In this document: piece after piece, positions 52,426-61,314 of the stretch
Numbering within the stretch: the first letter of the stretch is position 1
Layout: every line of letters starts with the position of its first letter
Origin: Streptomyces sp. NBC_00376
Lineage (GTDB): Bacteria > Actinomycetota > Actinomycetes > Streptomycetales > Streptomycetaceae
NCBI RefSeq assembly: GCF_036077095.1
Contig: NZ_CP107960.1
Span: forward strand, 7,812,001 to 7,876,000
Length of the DNA stretch: 64,000 nucleotides
Direction of reading: 5' to 3'
Position numbers and translations under genes: made by a program
Notes under the pieces: model-generated
What the model was told of the DNA's origin: nothing
Seen by the model: the letters and a program-made list of their open reading frames with translations, nothing else
Database searches by the model: none

Positions 52426-53772
52426 ATGACGCAGTCTGGTTACGACAGGTCGGGTGTGCCGGGCAGTTTCGCAGGACATCGGATGTCCCGGCGGAGTCTG
52501 CTGCGTGGCGCGGCCGTTGGTGCCGGAGCGGTGGCGCTGCCCGCGCTGCTCACCGCCTGCGGGAGCGGCCCCGGGGGCGACGGGAAGACGATCACCTTGG
52601 GGTCGAATTCCTCCGACCCGGTTCCGAAGAAGGCGTTCGCCGACGCCTTCGCCGCGTACGAGGCACAGTCGGACGGGCGGAAGGTGAAGGTCAACACCGT
52701 CGACCACAACACCTTTCAGGAGAACATCAACAGATATCTCCAGGGCAGGCCGGACGACGTCTTCATGTGGTTCGCCGGATACCGGATGCAATTCTTCGCC
52801 GAAAAAGGACTGCTGCACGACATCAGCGACAACTGGCAGGACTACAAGGGCTTCTCGGCCGCGCTGAAGGCCCAGTCCACCGGAGCGGACGGCAAGCAGT
52901 ACCTCACCCCCTACTACTACTATCCGTGGGCCGTCTTCCACCGCAAGAGCCTGTTCGCGGACCGCGGCTATCAGGCGCCGAGGACGCTCGACGAATACGT
53001 CGCGCTCGCCGAGCAGATGAAGAAGGACAAGCTCGACCCCATCGCGTTCTGCGACAAGGACGGCTGGCCCGCCATGGGCACCTTCGACTACATCGACATG
53101 CGGACCAACGGCTACGAGTTCCACAAGAGCCTGATGGCGGGCGAGGTCGCCTGGACCGACAAGCGGGTCCGGGAGGTCTTCGACACCTGGCGTCGGCTCC
53201 TCCCTTACTGCCAGCCGGGCGCCAACGGCCGTACCTGGCAGGAGGCCGCCAACAGCCTCCAGAAGAAGGAAGCCGGCATGGCCGTCCTCGGACTGCCGCA
53301 CCCCGGGGCCCAGTTCCCCAAGGGCGAACAGGGCGACATCGACTTCTTCCCCTTCCCCGAGATCAATCCGGAGCACGGTCAGGACGCCGTCGAGGCACCC
53401 ATCGACGGCTTCCTGCTGGCCAAGAAATCGAAGAACCTCACGAACGGCAAGAGCCTGGAGAGCGCCAAGGGCCTGCTCAAGTGGCTGGCCACCGGGAAGG
53501 CCGAGGACATCTACCTGAAGAGCGACCCGAACAACATCGCGGTCAGCGACCAGGCCGACATCTCCACGTACTCACCGCTCCAGAAGAAGGCCGTGGAGCT
53601 GGTCTCCGGGGCGAAGCAGATCTCCCAGTTCCTGGACCGGGACACCAGGCCGGACTTCTCCTCCACGGTCATGATCCCCGCGATCCAGAAGTTCATCAGC
53701 GACCCGGACGACGTGGACGGCCTGGTCAACGACATCGAACGGCAGAAGAAGACCGTCTTCGCCGCCGACTGA
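52426..53772 (+). CDS. Extracellular sugar-binding lipoprotein of an ABC importer
   Basis: 448 residues from ATG 52426. A twin-arginine lipoprotein leader MSRRSLLRGAAVGAGAVALP ends in the lipobox LTAC. The mature part is a family-1 substrate-binding protein: KTITLGSNSSDPVPKKAF, QENINRYLQGRPDDVFMWFAGYRMQFFAEKGLLHDIS, LTPYYYYPWAVFHRKSLFADRGY, and TKSPRLSES-like helices. Two permeases follow at once, but no ATPase; Streptomyces sugar importers often share an ATPase (MsiK) encoded elsewhere. The divergent alpha-galactosidase suggests galactose or melibiose-type sugars. Confidence 0.94.
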   Translation: MTQSGYDRSGVPGSFAGHRMSRRSLLRGAAVGAGAVALPALLTACGSGPGGDGKTITLGSNSSDPVPKKAFADAFAAYEAQSDGRKVKVNTVDHNTFQENINRYLQGRPDDVFMWFAGYRMQFFAEKGLLHDISDNWQDYKGFSAALKAQSTGADGKQYLTPYYYYPWAVFHRKSLFADRGYQAPRTLDEYVALAEQMKKDKLDPIAFCDKDGWPAMGTFDYIDMRTNGYEFHKSLMAGEVAWTDKRVREVFDTWRRLLPYCQPGANGRTWQEAANSLQKKEAGMAVLGLPHPGAQFPKGEQGDIDFFPFPEINPEHGQDAVEAPIDGFLLAKKSKNLTNGKSLESAKGLLKWLATGKAEDIYLKSDPNNIAVSDQADISTYSPLQKKAVELVSGAKQISQFLDRDTRPDFSSTVMIPAIQKFISDPDDVDGLVNDIERQKKTVFAAD

Positions 53773-53818
53773 CCCCGGACGACCCCGATGGCATCCGACC
53801 GAACCTGGAGTACCGACC

Positions 53819-54733
53819 GTGTCGTTCATCCCGGCCCGGCGCACCGGACGGCGGGTCTCGCGACGGTTCACCGGCCGCGACCTCGCCGTACTCGCTGTGC
53901 TGCTCGGCATACCCGTCCTGCTCGACATCGCCGTCGTCTGGGGACCGACCCTCGCCTCCGTGGCGCTCTCCTTCACCGGCTGGGACGGCATCGGTGACAT
54001 CAAGTGGGTCGGTACGCAGAACTACGAGAACCTCTTCAACAACTACCCGCAGTTCTGGCCCGCGGCCCGGCACAATCTGCTCTGGCTCGCCTTTCTCGGC
54101 CTGGTCGCCACCCCCTTCGGGCTGCTGCTGGCCGTGCTCATCGACCGGGGGGTGCGCTTCAGCCGCTTCTACCAGTCGACGCTGTACATGCCCGTCGTGC
54201 TGTCGCTCGCCGTGGTCGGATTCATCGCCCAGCTGGTCTTCTCCCGCGACCAGGGCGCCCTCAACGCGGTCATCGGCGACACGGGTTCACCGACGGACTG
54301 GCTCGGCGATCCGGACCTCAACATCTGGATGGTCATGCTCGCCGCCGCCTGGCGGCACACCGGCTACGTGATGATCCTCTACCTCGCCGGACTCAAGGCC
54401 GTCGACCCCTCGCTGAAGGAGGCCGCGGCGATCGACGGGGCGGGGGAGACCCAGACCTTCTTCCGTATCGTCCTGCCCACCCTGCGGCCGGTCAACGTCA
54501 TCGTCGGCGTCATCACCGTCATCGAGTCCCTGCGCGCGTTCGACATCGTGTACGCGGTCAATCACGGCCGCAACGGGCTCGAACTGCTCTCGGTCCTCGT
54601 CACCGACAACATCATCGGTGAGGCCAGCCGGATCGGCTTCGGCTCCGCCATCGCCGTCGTCCTGCTGGTCGTCTCCCTGGGGTTCGTCGTGACGTACCTG
54701 GTCCAGGAGCTCCGAGGGGAGAAGAACCGTTGA
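53819..54733 (+). CDS. Sugar ABC importer permease, first subunit
   Basis: 304 residues, GTG start with GGAG 8 nt upstream. Six TM segments (LAVLAVLLGIPVLLDIAVVW; LLWLAFLGLVATPFGLLLAVL; and so on) with the coupling loop EAAAIDGAGETQTFFRIVLPTLRP, the EAA-type motif contacting the ATPase. Followed by the second permease with a 4-bp overlap. Confidence 0.95.
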   Translation: MSFIPARRTGRRVSRRFTGRDLAVLAVLLGIPVLLDIAVVWGPTLASVALSFTGWDGIGDIKWVGTQNYENLFNNYPQFWPAARHNLLWLAFLGLVATPFGLLLAVLIDRGVRFSRFYQSTLYMPVVLSLAVVGFIAQLVFSRDQGALNAVIGDTGSPTDWLGDPDLNIWMVMLAAAWRHTGYVMILYLAGLKAVDPSLKEAAAIDGAGETQTFFRIVLPTLRPVNVIVGVITVIESLRAFDIVYAVNHGRNGLELLSVLVTDNIIGEASRIGFGSAIAVVLLVVSLGFVVTYLVQELRGEKNR

Positions 54734-55653
54734 CCGCCCAAGCCGCCCCGGTCCCGCTCGCCGCACCGCCCGCGCCGCCGGCCCGTGCCGCCCGGCGCCG
54801 GACCCGCCCCGGCCGGATCGGAGTCCACGCCTTCCTGATGGCGGTCTCCCTCGCCTTCCTCGCCCCGCTGCTGCTCGCGGTGTACGCGTCGCTGCGGCCG
54901 TACGACGAGACCGCCGAGCACGGCTACTTCTCGCTGCCCCGCCATCTCTCCCTGGACTACTACCGCCAGGCGTTCTCCGACTCCGGCATGACGAAGTACT
55001 TCGTCAACACCATGATCATCGCGGTCCCGGGGGTGCTGGTCACCCTCTTCCTCGCCTCGTTCGTGGCTTTCGCGCTGGCGCGCCTGAAGATGCGCGGCGG
55101 GCTCGTCCTGCTGATGCTCTTCACCGCCGGGAACCTGCTGCCGCAGCAGGTGATCGTGACGCCCCTGTACGTGGTGTTCAACCGCATCCCGCTGCCCTAC
55201 TGGATGTCCGACTCGATGACGATGTTCGACTCGTACTGGGCCGTCGTCGTCGTGCAGGTCGGATTCCAGCTCGGCTTCTGCGTCTTCGTCCTGGCCAACT
55301 TCATGCGCACCCTGCCGCAGGAGATCCTGGAGGCCGCCGTCGTCGACGGCGCGGGCGTCTGGACCCGGTACTGGCGGATCACCCTGCCGCTGTGCCGCCC
55401 GGCCCTGGCCGCGCTCGGCACGCTCCAGTTCACCTGGATGTACAACGACTTCCTGTGGGCGCTGGTCTTCATCTCCGACGGCGACAAGCTCCCCATCACC
55501 TCGGCGCTGAACAACCTCAGGGGCCAGTTCTTCACGGACTACAACCTGCTCGCCGCAGGCTCGGTGATCGTCGCCCTGCCCACGCTGGTGGTCTTCCTGC
55601 TGCTCCAGCGCCACTTCATCGCGGGCCTCACCCTCGGGTCCAGCAAGGGTTAG
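54730..55653 (+). CDS. Sugar ABC importer permease, second subunit
   Basis: 307 residues, TTG start overlapping the previous stop (translation coupling). N-terminal Pro/Ala/Arg-rich tail, then six TM helices (VHAFLMAVSLAFLAPLLLAVYASL) and the coupling motif EAAVVDGAGVWTRYWRITLPLCRP. MalG-like C-terminal topology. Completes the importer together with the binding protein; no ATPase gene follows. Confidence 0.95.
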   Translation: MTAQAAPVPLAAPPAPPARAARRRTRPGRIGVHAFLMAVSLAFLAPLLLAVYASLRPYDETAEHGYFSLPRHLSLDYYRQAFSDSGMTKYFVNTMIIAVPGVLVTLFLASFVAFALARLKMRGGLVLLMLFTAGNLLPQQVIVTPLYVVFNRIPLPYWMSDSMTMFDSYWAVVVVQVGFQLGFCVFVLANFMRTLPQEILEAAVVDGAGVWTRYWRITLPLCRPALAALGTLQFTWMYNDFLWALVFISDGDKLPITSALNNLRGQFFTDYNLLAAGSVIVALPTLVVFLLLQRHFIAGLTLGSSKG

Positions 55654-55697
55654 CAGTCATCGGACCCGAGGGAGCACGCCCCGCTTCCGGACGGCCG

Positions 55698-56216
55698 CTA
55701 TTCGCAGCCGACCCCGTCCCCGTCCCGGTCGAGATGGCGACCGTAGCCGGGCTCGCCCGCGTGGACGGGCGCGGCGCCGGCCACCCGTGCGGCGGAGCAG
55801 TTGGCGTAGTACGTGGCGCCGCCCCCGCCCGAACCGGATCCGCCGGAGGAGCCGTCGTCCTCGGCCGCGGGCGGGACGGTCACCCTGACGGTGCGGGTCT
55901 TCGTGACGGTGGGCGCCGGCTCCGGGCTCGCGGTGACGGTCTCGGTGACCGACGGCGCCGGGGTGGCCGTCACCGTGGCCGCCGCGGTCACCGTCGCGGA
56001 CGGCGCGGCCTTCGCGTCGGCGGCCTTCTCCGTCGCGGCGGGATCGTCCGCGGCCCCGATGCCCACACCCACGAGGAACAGGACGACGGCAGCCGGGATC
56101 ACTATGCGCTTCCGTGCCCACTTCGGACGGCGGTCCGGTGGACCGGGCGTTCCGTACGGGTTGTTGCCGGGCGGCTGGGGCGGTGGCCCCCACGGCGGTT
56201 GCTGGTTTTGAGGCAT
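55698..56216 (-). CDS. Excalibur calcium-binding domain protein with one TM helix
   Basis: 172 residues. A proline-rich N-terminus (QQPPWGPPPQPPGNNPYGTPG), a basic patch, one TM helix (IVIPAAVVLFLVGVGIGA), a Thr/Val/Pro stalk and a C-terminal excalibur motif: YYANCSAARVAGAAPVHAGEPGYGRHLDRDGDGVGCE, with the DxDxDGxxC calcium-binding signature. Likely anchored in the membrane with the excalibur domain outside. ATG 56216 with AGGGGGG nearby. It is convergent with the permease operon. Confidence 0.9.
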   Translation of the reverse strand: MPQNQQPPWGPPPQPPGNNPYGTPGPPDRRPKWARKRIVIPAAVVLFLVGVGIGAADDPAATEKAADAKAAPSATVTAAATVTATPAPSVTETVTASPEPAPTVTKTRTVRVTVPPAAEDDGSSGGSGSGGGGATYYANCSAARVAGAAPVHAGEPGYGRHLDRDGDGVGCE

Positions 56217-56517
56217 ATGTCCCCCCTGGTGCTGCTCATGGAGAGATGACCGTAACGGTCCCGGCAGGTGCCCAGGATTCAAATATTCCGGTGGTGATGA
56301 AATTGTGATGGCGGAGTGGAAGGGCTGTGGCCACCAGCAAGCCGTCCTGTGGAAGGGCTGTGGCCGCCGGCAAGCCGTCCCGAGCTTGTCGCTGCTGCCG
56401 GGGGTGCCGGCGCCGGACAGCCGTCGGTTCCGTCCGGGAAGCAGGCATCGCCACAACCGGGTTTTCGCGGCAGGGTGTTGCGGGCAAGCCACAGGGGGCT
56501 ACGGAAGAGGGGGAACC
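56217..56517. other. Intergenic region with a 33-bp tandem duplication
   Basis: 301 bp ahead of the kinase-Nudix gene. It holds a promoter-like AT-rich patch near 56278-56310 and two 33-bp tandem copies (56316-56381). An in-frame upstream extension of the next gene to ATG 56305 is possible, but its sequence (WKGCGHQQAVLWKGCGRRQAV) looks like translated repeat, so no gene is called. Confidence 0.5.
56316..56381. repeat. Two tandem 33-bp repeats
   Basis: Copies 56316-56348 and 56349-56381, starting GTGGAAGGGCTGTGG, differ at three positions. The 33-bp unit keeps frame with the downstream gene, but here it is most likely a recent duplication in a 5' region. Confidence 0.75.
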
Positions 56518-57555
56518 GTGATCGTCTGGATCAACGGTGCGTTCGGCGTGGGCAAGACGAGCGCCGCGCGTGAACTGATCGATCTGATCCCGAACAGCAC
56601 CTTCTACGACCCCGCACTCGTCGGCGCGGGGCTGCGGCAGCTGCTGCCCCAGAAGAGACTCGCCGAGGTGACGGACTTCCAGGACCTGCCGATCTGGCGG
56701 AGACTGGTGGTGGACACCGCGGCGGCCCTGCTCGCCGAGGTGCCCGGTGTGCTGGTGGTGCCGATGACCCTGCTGAGACAGGAGTACCGGGACGAGATCT
56801 TCGGAGGGCTGGCCTCCCGGCGCATAGCGGTGCGCCATGTCCTGCTCTCACCTGAGGAAACGATCCTGCGCAAACGGATCGCCGACCGCGTGGAGTATCC
56901 CGGCGATCCGGCGCACAGCGACCGGGTACGGCAGTGGGCCCGCCAGCACATCGAGCCGTACCGGGCGGCGCTCGGCTGGCTCACCCAGGACGCCTACGCC
57001 ATCGACACCGGCGCGCTCACCCCGTACGAGACGGCCGAGCGCATAGCCGAGGCGGTCGGCAGCGGCGCCGCCACCCCGTGCGAGATCGTGCAGACACCCG
57101 AACCGACCGCGGAGACCGTGGCGGCCGGCGTCCTGCTCTTCGACGAGCACGACCGGGTGCTGCTCGTCGACCCGACGTACAAACCCGGCTGGGAATTCCC
57201 GGGCGGAGTCGTCGAGTCCGGCGAGGCACCGGCCCAGGCCGGGATCCGTGAAGTGGCCGAGGAGATAGGCATCCATCTCGACCGGGTGCCGAAACTCCTC
57301 GTTGTCGACTGGGAGGCGCCCAGGCCGCCCGGCTACGGCGGCCTGCGGCTCCTCTTCGACGGCGGCCTGCTGACCGGCGCGGACGCGCAGCGGCTGCTGC
57401 TGCCCGGCTCCGAACTGCGCGGCTGGCGGTTCGCCACCGAGGCGGAGGCGGCCACCATGCTGCCCCCGACCCGTTACGAACGGCTGCGCTGGGCGCTGCG
57501 CGCCCGCGAGCGGTCAGTCGTGCTCAACCTGGAGGCCGGAGCCCCCGTCGGCTGA
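56518..57555 (+). CDS. P-loop kinase fused to a Nudix hydrolase
   Basis: 345 residues from GTG 56518, with GAGGGGG 5 nt upstream. The N-terminal domain (1-180) is a small P-loop nucleotide/nucleoside-kinase-like fold: VIVWINGAFGVGKTSAARELI (Walker A), PNSTFYDPALVGAGLRQLL, and a lid-like region VRHVLLSPEETILRKRIADR. The C-terminal domain (about 205-330) is a Nudix hydrolase with the box GGVVESGEAPAQAGIREVAEEIGI (G-x5-E-x7-REVxEExG, complete). The fusion suggests linked phosphorylation and cleavage of a nucleotide or nucleoside diphosphate derivative; the substrate is unknown. Confidence 0.88.
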   Translation: MIVWINGAFGVGKTSAARELIDLIPNSTFYDPALVGAGLRQLLPQKRLAEVTDFQDLPIWRRLVVDTAAALLAEVPGVLVVPMTLLRQEYRDEIFGGLASRRIAVRHVLLSPEETILRKRIADRVEYPGDPAHSDRVRQWARQHIEPYRAALGWLTQDAYAIDTGALTPYETAERIAEAVGSGAATPCEIVQTPEPTAETVAAGVLLFDEHDRVLLVDPTYKPGWEFPGGVVESGEAPAQAGIREVAEEIGIHLDRVPKLLVVDWEAPRPPGYGGLRLLFDGGLLTGADAQRLLLPGSELRGWRFATEAEAATMLPPTRYERLRWALRARERSVVLNLEAGAPVG

Positions 57556-57588
57556 GAGCGCGCCAAGGCGTGGCCGCCCGATCAGAGT

Positions 57589-58275
57589 TCACCCGACTGG
57601 CTCTGCGGCGCGCAGCAGCGCCGGGGCGTCCGCGGTCAGCGGTTCGCCGTGCCCGAAGCAGACCGTGGCCGGCTCCAGCGCGGCCAGCCGCCGGAAGGAG
57701 GCCACGGCCTGCGCCCGGTCGATGTTGAAGACGCCCAGCATCACCCGGTCGACCCCGGCCACGCAGTCCCCGGTGAACAGCACGCCGTGGCGCGGGAGAT
57801 GGATGCCGATGGAGCCCGGGGTGTGGCCTGGGGCGTGGACCACCCGCGCCCCCGCGCCGAACCCGAGGTCGTCGCCGTCGGCCAGTTCGCGGTCGACCCG
57901 GGTCGGCGGGGCGGCGGGAACGGTCCGCGCGTGCTCCCACAGCGGGAGTTCCCAGTCGAGCAGTACGGGATCGGCGATGACCTCCTCGCCCCGGATCACC
58001 GCCGCGTCCAGGCGATGTGCGAGGATCTCGGCGCCGTGCCGGTCGGCGAGCTCCTGCGCGGCGCCGTAGTGGTCGCAGTGTCCGTGGGTGATCACGATCC
58101 GGCCGATCCGGCCCGGGTCCAGGCCGAGACCGCGCACCGCACCCTCGATCGCGGGCGCGGCGTCGATGTCGCCCGCGTCGATCAGGGTGAGGTCCGCACC
58201 GTCCTGCCACAGGTACGCCTGGCCGATGGGGAAGCGGAACATGTGCAGCTGGGGGAGTACTTCGACGACGTCCAT
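57589..58275 (-). CDS. Metallo-beta-lactamase-fold hydrolase
   Basis: 228 residues. The MBL-fold metal site is complete: VITHGHCDHYGAAQEL (HxHxDH), then His in VVHAPGHTPGSIGIHLP, Asp in LFTGDCVAGVD, and final His in VCFGHGEPLTAD. Sequence MFRFPIGQAYLWQDGADLTLIDAGD shows the usual N-terminal strand and first metal-free loop. Cytosolic, acts on a thioester, phosphoester or lactone; no genome context reveals which. ATG 58275. Confidence 0.92.
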   Translation of the reverse strand: MDVVEVLPQLHMFRFPIGQAYLWQDGADLTLIDAGDIDAAPAIEGAVRGLGLDPGRIGRIVITHGHCDHYGAAQELADRHGAEILAHRLDAAVIRGEEVIADPVLLDWELPLWEHARTVPAAPPTRVDRELADGDDLGFGAGARVVHAPGHTPGSIGIHLPRHGVLFTGDCVAGVDRVMLGVFNIDRAQAVASFRRLAALEPATVCFGHGEPLTADAPALLRAAEPVG

Positions 58276-58452
58276 ACGGCGAACGTACGTGGACGTGCCC
58301 GCCCGCCGGGCGGATCTACGCTCTGGGCGAGCTTCGCTCAGCGCGTAGCGACCGCGGGGCCGTGTGGACGTGCGTCCGCGCGGTCAGCGCGGAACCCCGC
58401 GTTCCGGCTGTTCGCCGGGAGTCCGCGGGGCTCCGGATCGTAAGGCGTGCGG

Positions 58453-59817
58453 TCAGACCCGCTTGGACTCCGCGTAGTTCCGCAGGAACAGGGCCTCGGC
58501 GAGCGACAGCCGCTCCAGTTCCTCGGGCGAGACGCTCTCGTTCACCGCGTGGATCTGTGCCTCCGGCTCGCTCAGGCCGATCAGCAGGATCTCGGCCTCC
58601 GGGTAGAGGGCGGCGAGGGTGTTGCAGAGCGGGATCGAGCCGCCCATGCCGGACGTCTGCATCTTCTCGCCCGGGTACGCGGCCTCCATCGCCTGCGCCA
58701 TCGACGTGTACGCCGGGCTGGTGGTGTCCGCGCGGAACGGCTGGCCCTGGCCGACCTGTTCCACCGCGACCCTGGCCCCCCACGGGGCGTGCGCCTCGAG
58801 ATGGGCGGTCAGCAGCTCGGTCGCCGCGGCGGCGTCCTGGCCCGGCGGGACCCGCAGGCTGATCTGCGCCCGCGCGCTCGCCTGGAGCGACGGCGTCGCG
58901 CCGACCACCGGCGGGCAGTCGATGCCGATGACGGTGACGGCGGGCCGGGCCCAGATGCGGTCGGCGACCGTGCCCGTGCCGATCAGCCCGACCCCGTCGA
59001 GGACCTTCGCGTCCTTGCGGAACTCGGCCTCCGGGTACTGCAGTCCGTCCCACTCGGTGTCCGTGGCGAGCCCGTCGACGGTCGTGGTGCCGTCCTCGGC
59101 GCGCAACGACGCCAGCAGCTGGATCAGCGCGGCCAGCGCGTCCGGGGCGGCGCCGCCGAACTGCCCGGAGTGCAGGTTTCCTTCGAGGGTGTCGACGGTG
59201 ACCCGCAGCATCGTCATGCCGCGCAGCGTCGCGGTGACCGTCGGCAGACCGACCCGGAAGTTGCCGGTGTCGCCGATGACGATGGTGTCGGCGGCCAGCA
59301 GTTCGGGGTGCGCCTCAGCGTACCGCTCCAGGCCGCCGGTGCCCTGCTCCTCGGAACCCTCGGCGATCACCTTCACGGAGACCGGGACGCCGCCGTCGGC
59401 CTTGAGGGCGCGCAGGGCGAGGAGGTGCATGATGAAGCCGCCCTTGCAGTCGGCCGAGCCCCGCCCGTACCAGCGGCCGTCGCGCTCCGTCAGCTCGAAC
59501 GGGGGCGAGAGCCAGGCGGACTCGTCGAGCGGCGGCTGCACGTCGTAGTGCGCGTAGAGCAGTACGGTCGGGGCGCCGGCCGGGCCGGGCAGGAAGCCGT
59601 AGACCGACTGGGTGCCGTCGGGGGTGTCGAGAAGGGCGACGTCCTGGAAGTCCTCGGCGCGCAGCGCGTCGGCGACCCAGTTGGCGGCCGCCTCGCACTC
59701 GCTCTTCGGGAACTGCGCGGGATCCGCCACCGACTGGAAGGCCACCAACTCGGCCAGCTCCGCCTTGGCACGGGGCATCAGCGAGGCAATGGTCTCGGAA
59801 ATCGGACGGGCGGTCAT
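58453..59817 (-). CDS. M20-family dipeptidase
   Basis: 454 residues from ATG 59817 with GAGGAG 8 nt upstream. Zinc dipeptidase motifs: LLYAHYDVQPPLDESAWLSPPFEL (His and Asp), GRGSADCKGGFIMHLLALRAL (bridging Asp), EGSEEQGTGGLERYAE (catalytic Glu and ligand), the dimerisation domain (about 200-320, TVDTLEGNLHSGQFGGAAPDA) and the last ligand His in IGLSEPEAQIHAVNESVS. Members hydrolyse dipeptides or acylated amino acids in the cytosol. Confidence 0.94.
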   Translation of the reverse strand: MTARPISETIASLMPRAKAELAELVAFQSVADPAQFPKSECEAAANWVADALRAEDFQDVALLDTPDGTQSVYGFLPGPAGAPTVLLYAHYDVQPPLDESAWLSPPFELTERDGRWYGRGSADCKGGFIMHLLALRALKADGGVPVSVKVIAEGSEEQGTGGLERYAEAHPELLAADTIVIGDTGNFRVGLPTVTATLRGMTMLRVTVDTLEGNLHSGQFGGAAPDALAALIQLLASLRAEDGTTTVDGLATDTEWDGLQYPEAEFRKDAKVLDGVGLIGTGTVADRIWARPAVTVIGIDCPPVVGATPSLQASARAQISLRVPPGQDAAAATELLTAHLEAHAPWGARVAVEQVGQGQPFRADTTSPAYTSMAQAMEAAYPGEKMQTSGMGGSIPLCNTLAALYPEAEILLIGLSEPEAQIHAVNESVSPEELERLSLAEALFLRNYAESKRV

Positions 59818-60000
59818 GGGCACGCTCCTCGTGGGTGCGACGTTATGTGTACGAATCCGGCCACATGTGCACCGAGTGTGCGGCGTCGCATGCGGGACGA
59901 ACGTACGGTCGATCCTCCCACAGCGGGGGCCGGGGGCAACGCGCCGTAGGATGCCGTGAGCAGCATGGGCCACTGGTGGGATCGGGAGCAGAAGCACATC

Positions 60001-61215
60001 GTGAGCAGCGAGAACGCAGACGCCGTACAGGAGCACGAAGAGTCGTCCGTGTGGGATGTCGTCGTAGTCGGTGGTGGACCGGCCGGAGCATCCGCGGCAT
60101 ACGCGGCAGCGGTCGCCGGCCGGCGGGTGCTGCTTCTGGAGAAGGCGGAGCTTCCCCGGTACAAGACATGTGGCGGCGGGATCATCGGGTTTTCGCGTGA
60201 TTCGCTGCCGCCCGGGTTCGAACTTCCGCTGCGGGACCGGATCCACGCGGTCACCTTCTCGCTCAACGGCAGGCTGGCGCGGACCCGCCGCTCCAAGCGG
60301 ATGCTCTTCGGCCTCATCAACCGCCCCGAGTTCGACGCGGGTCTGGTCGAGGAGGCGCAGAAGGCGGGCGCCGAACTGCGTACGGGCGCGACCGTGATGA
60401 GGGTCGAGCAGCACGGCGCCTCGGTGCCCGACCGGCGCACGGTCGCTGTGGTGCTGTCCGGCGGCGAGACGGTCCTGGCCCGCGCGGTCGTCGGTGCCGA
60501 CGGCAGCGCGGGGCGGATAGGGGCTCATGTCGGGGTGAAGCTCGACCAGGTGGACCTCGGCCTGGAGGCGGAGATCCCGGTTCCGGCCACGGTCGCGGAG
60601 GACTGGGCGGGGCGGGTGCTCATCGACTGGGGCCCCATGCCCGGCAGTTACGGCTGGGTCTTCCCCAAGGGCGACGTCCTGACGGTCGGTGTGATCTCGG
60701 CGCGGGGCGACGGGGCGGGAACCAAGCGGTACCTGGAGGACTTCATCGCCCGGCTCGGCCTCGCCGGCTTCGAGCCGAAGATCTCCTCCGGTCATCTGAC
60801 GCGCTGCCGCAGCGACGACTCGCCGCTGTCACGCGGGCGGGTGCTGGTGTGCGGCGACGCGGCGGGGCTGCTGGAGCCGTGGACCCGCGAGGGGATCTCC
60901 TTCGCGCTGCGGTCGGGGCGGCTGGCCGGTGAGTGGGCGGTCCGGATCGCGGAGTCGCACGATGCGGTGGACGCCCGGCGCCAGGCGCTGAACTACGCGT
61001 TCGCCATCAAGGCGGGACTCGGCGTCGAGATGGGTGTCGGGCGGCGCATGCTGAAGCTGTTCGAGCGCCGTCCGGGGGTGCTGCACGCAGTACTGACAGG
61101 ATTCCGCCCGGCCTGGAACGCGTTCGCGGGCATCACCCGCGGCACGACCTCGCTCGGCGAGCTGGTCCGTACGCATCCGCTGGCACAGCGGGCGCTGAAC
61201 GCGATGGACCGCTAG
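60001..61215 (+). CDS. Geranylgeranyl reductase-family flavoprotein
   Basis: 404 residues from GTG 60001. FAD GxGxxG in WDVVVVGGGPAGASAAYAAAVAGRRVLLLEKAELPRYKTCGGG, a GD motif VLVCGDAAGLLEPWTREGISFALRSGRLAGEW, and central sheets typical of GGR proteins, which reduce isoprenoid double bonds. In Streptomyces the likely products are partly reduced menaquinones, carotenoids or hopanoid side chains. A -10-like TAGGAT at 59947-59952 and upstream ATGs at 59956/59965 make the exact start uncertain; GTG 60001 has GGGAG nearby. Confidence 0.9.
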   Translation: MSSENADAVQEHEESSVWDVVVVGGGPAGASAAYAAAVAGRRVLLLEKAELPRYKTCGGGIIGFSRDSLPPGFELPLRDRIHAVTFSLNGRLARTRRSKRMLFGLINRPEFDAGLVEEAQKAGAELRTGATVMRVEQHGASVPDRRTVAVVLSGGETVLARAVVGADGSAGRIGAHVGVKLDQVDLGLEAEIPVPATVAEDWAGRVLIDWGPMPGSYGWVFPKGDVLTVGVISARGDGAGTKRYLEDFIARLGLAGFEPKISSGHLTRCRSDDSPLSRGRVLVCGDAAGLLEPWTREGISFALRSGRLAGEWAVRIAESHDAVDARRQALNYAFAIKAGLGVEMGVGRRMLKLFERRPGVLHAVLTGFRPAWNAFAGITRGTTSLGELVRTHPLAQRALNAMDR

Positions 61216-61226
61216 GGCCTTTCGTC

Positions 61227-61274
61227 CGGATCAGGCCGGGTCAGGGTCGGCCGACCCTGACCCGGCCTGATCCG
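61227..61274. terminator. 48-bp perfect palindrome terminator
   Basis: Arms 61227-61250 and 61251-61274 are perfectly complementary over 24 bp with no separate loop, the center GGCC. Located between the convergent GGR and reductase genes. The longest and tightest hairpin in the window. Confidence 0.8.
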
Positions 61275-61314
61275 CGAAGTTCCCTTCGTACGCCGGGCGG
61301 CGCCGGATGCACGG

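Noticed and set aside
58453..60795. Extension of the dipeptidase to 780 residues
   Set aside because: The extra part is antisense to the GGR flavoprotein; ATG 59817 has GAGGAG and begins the family sequence.
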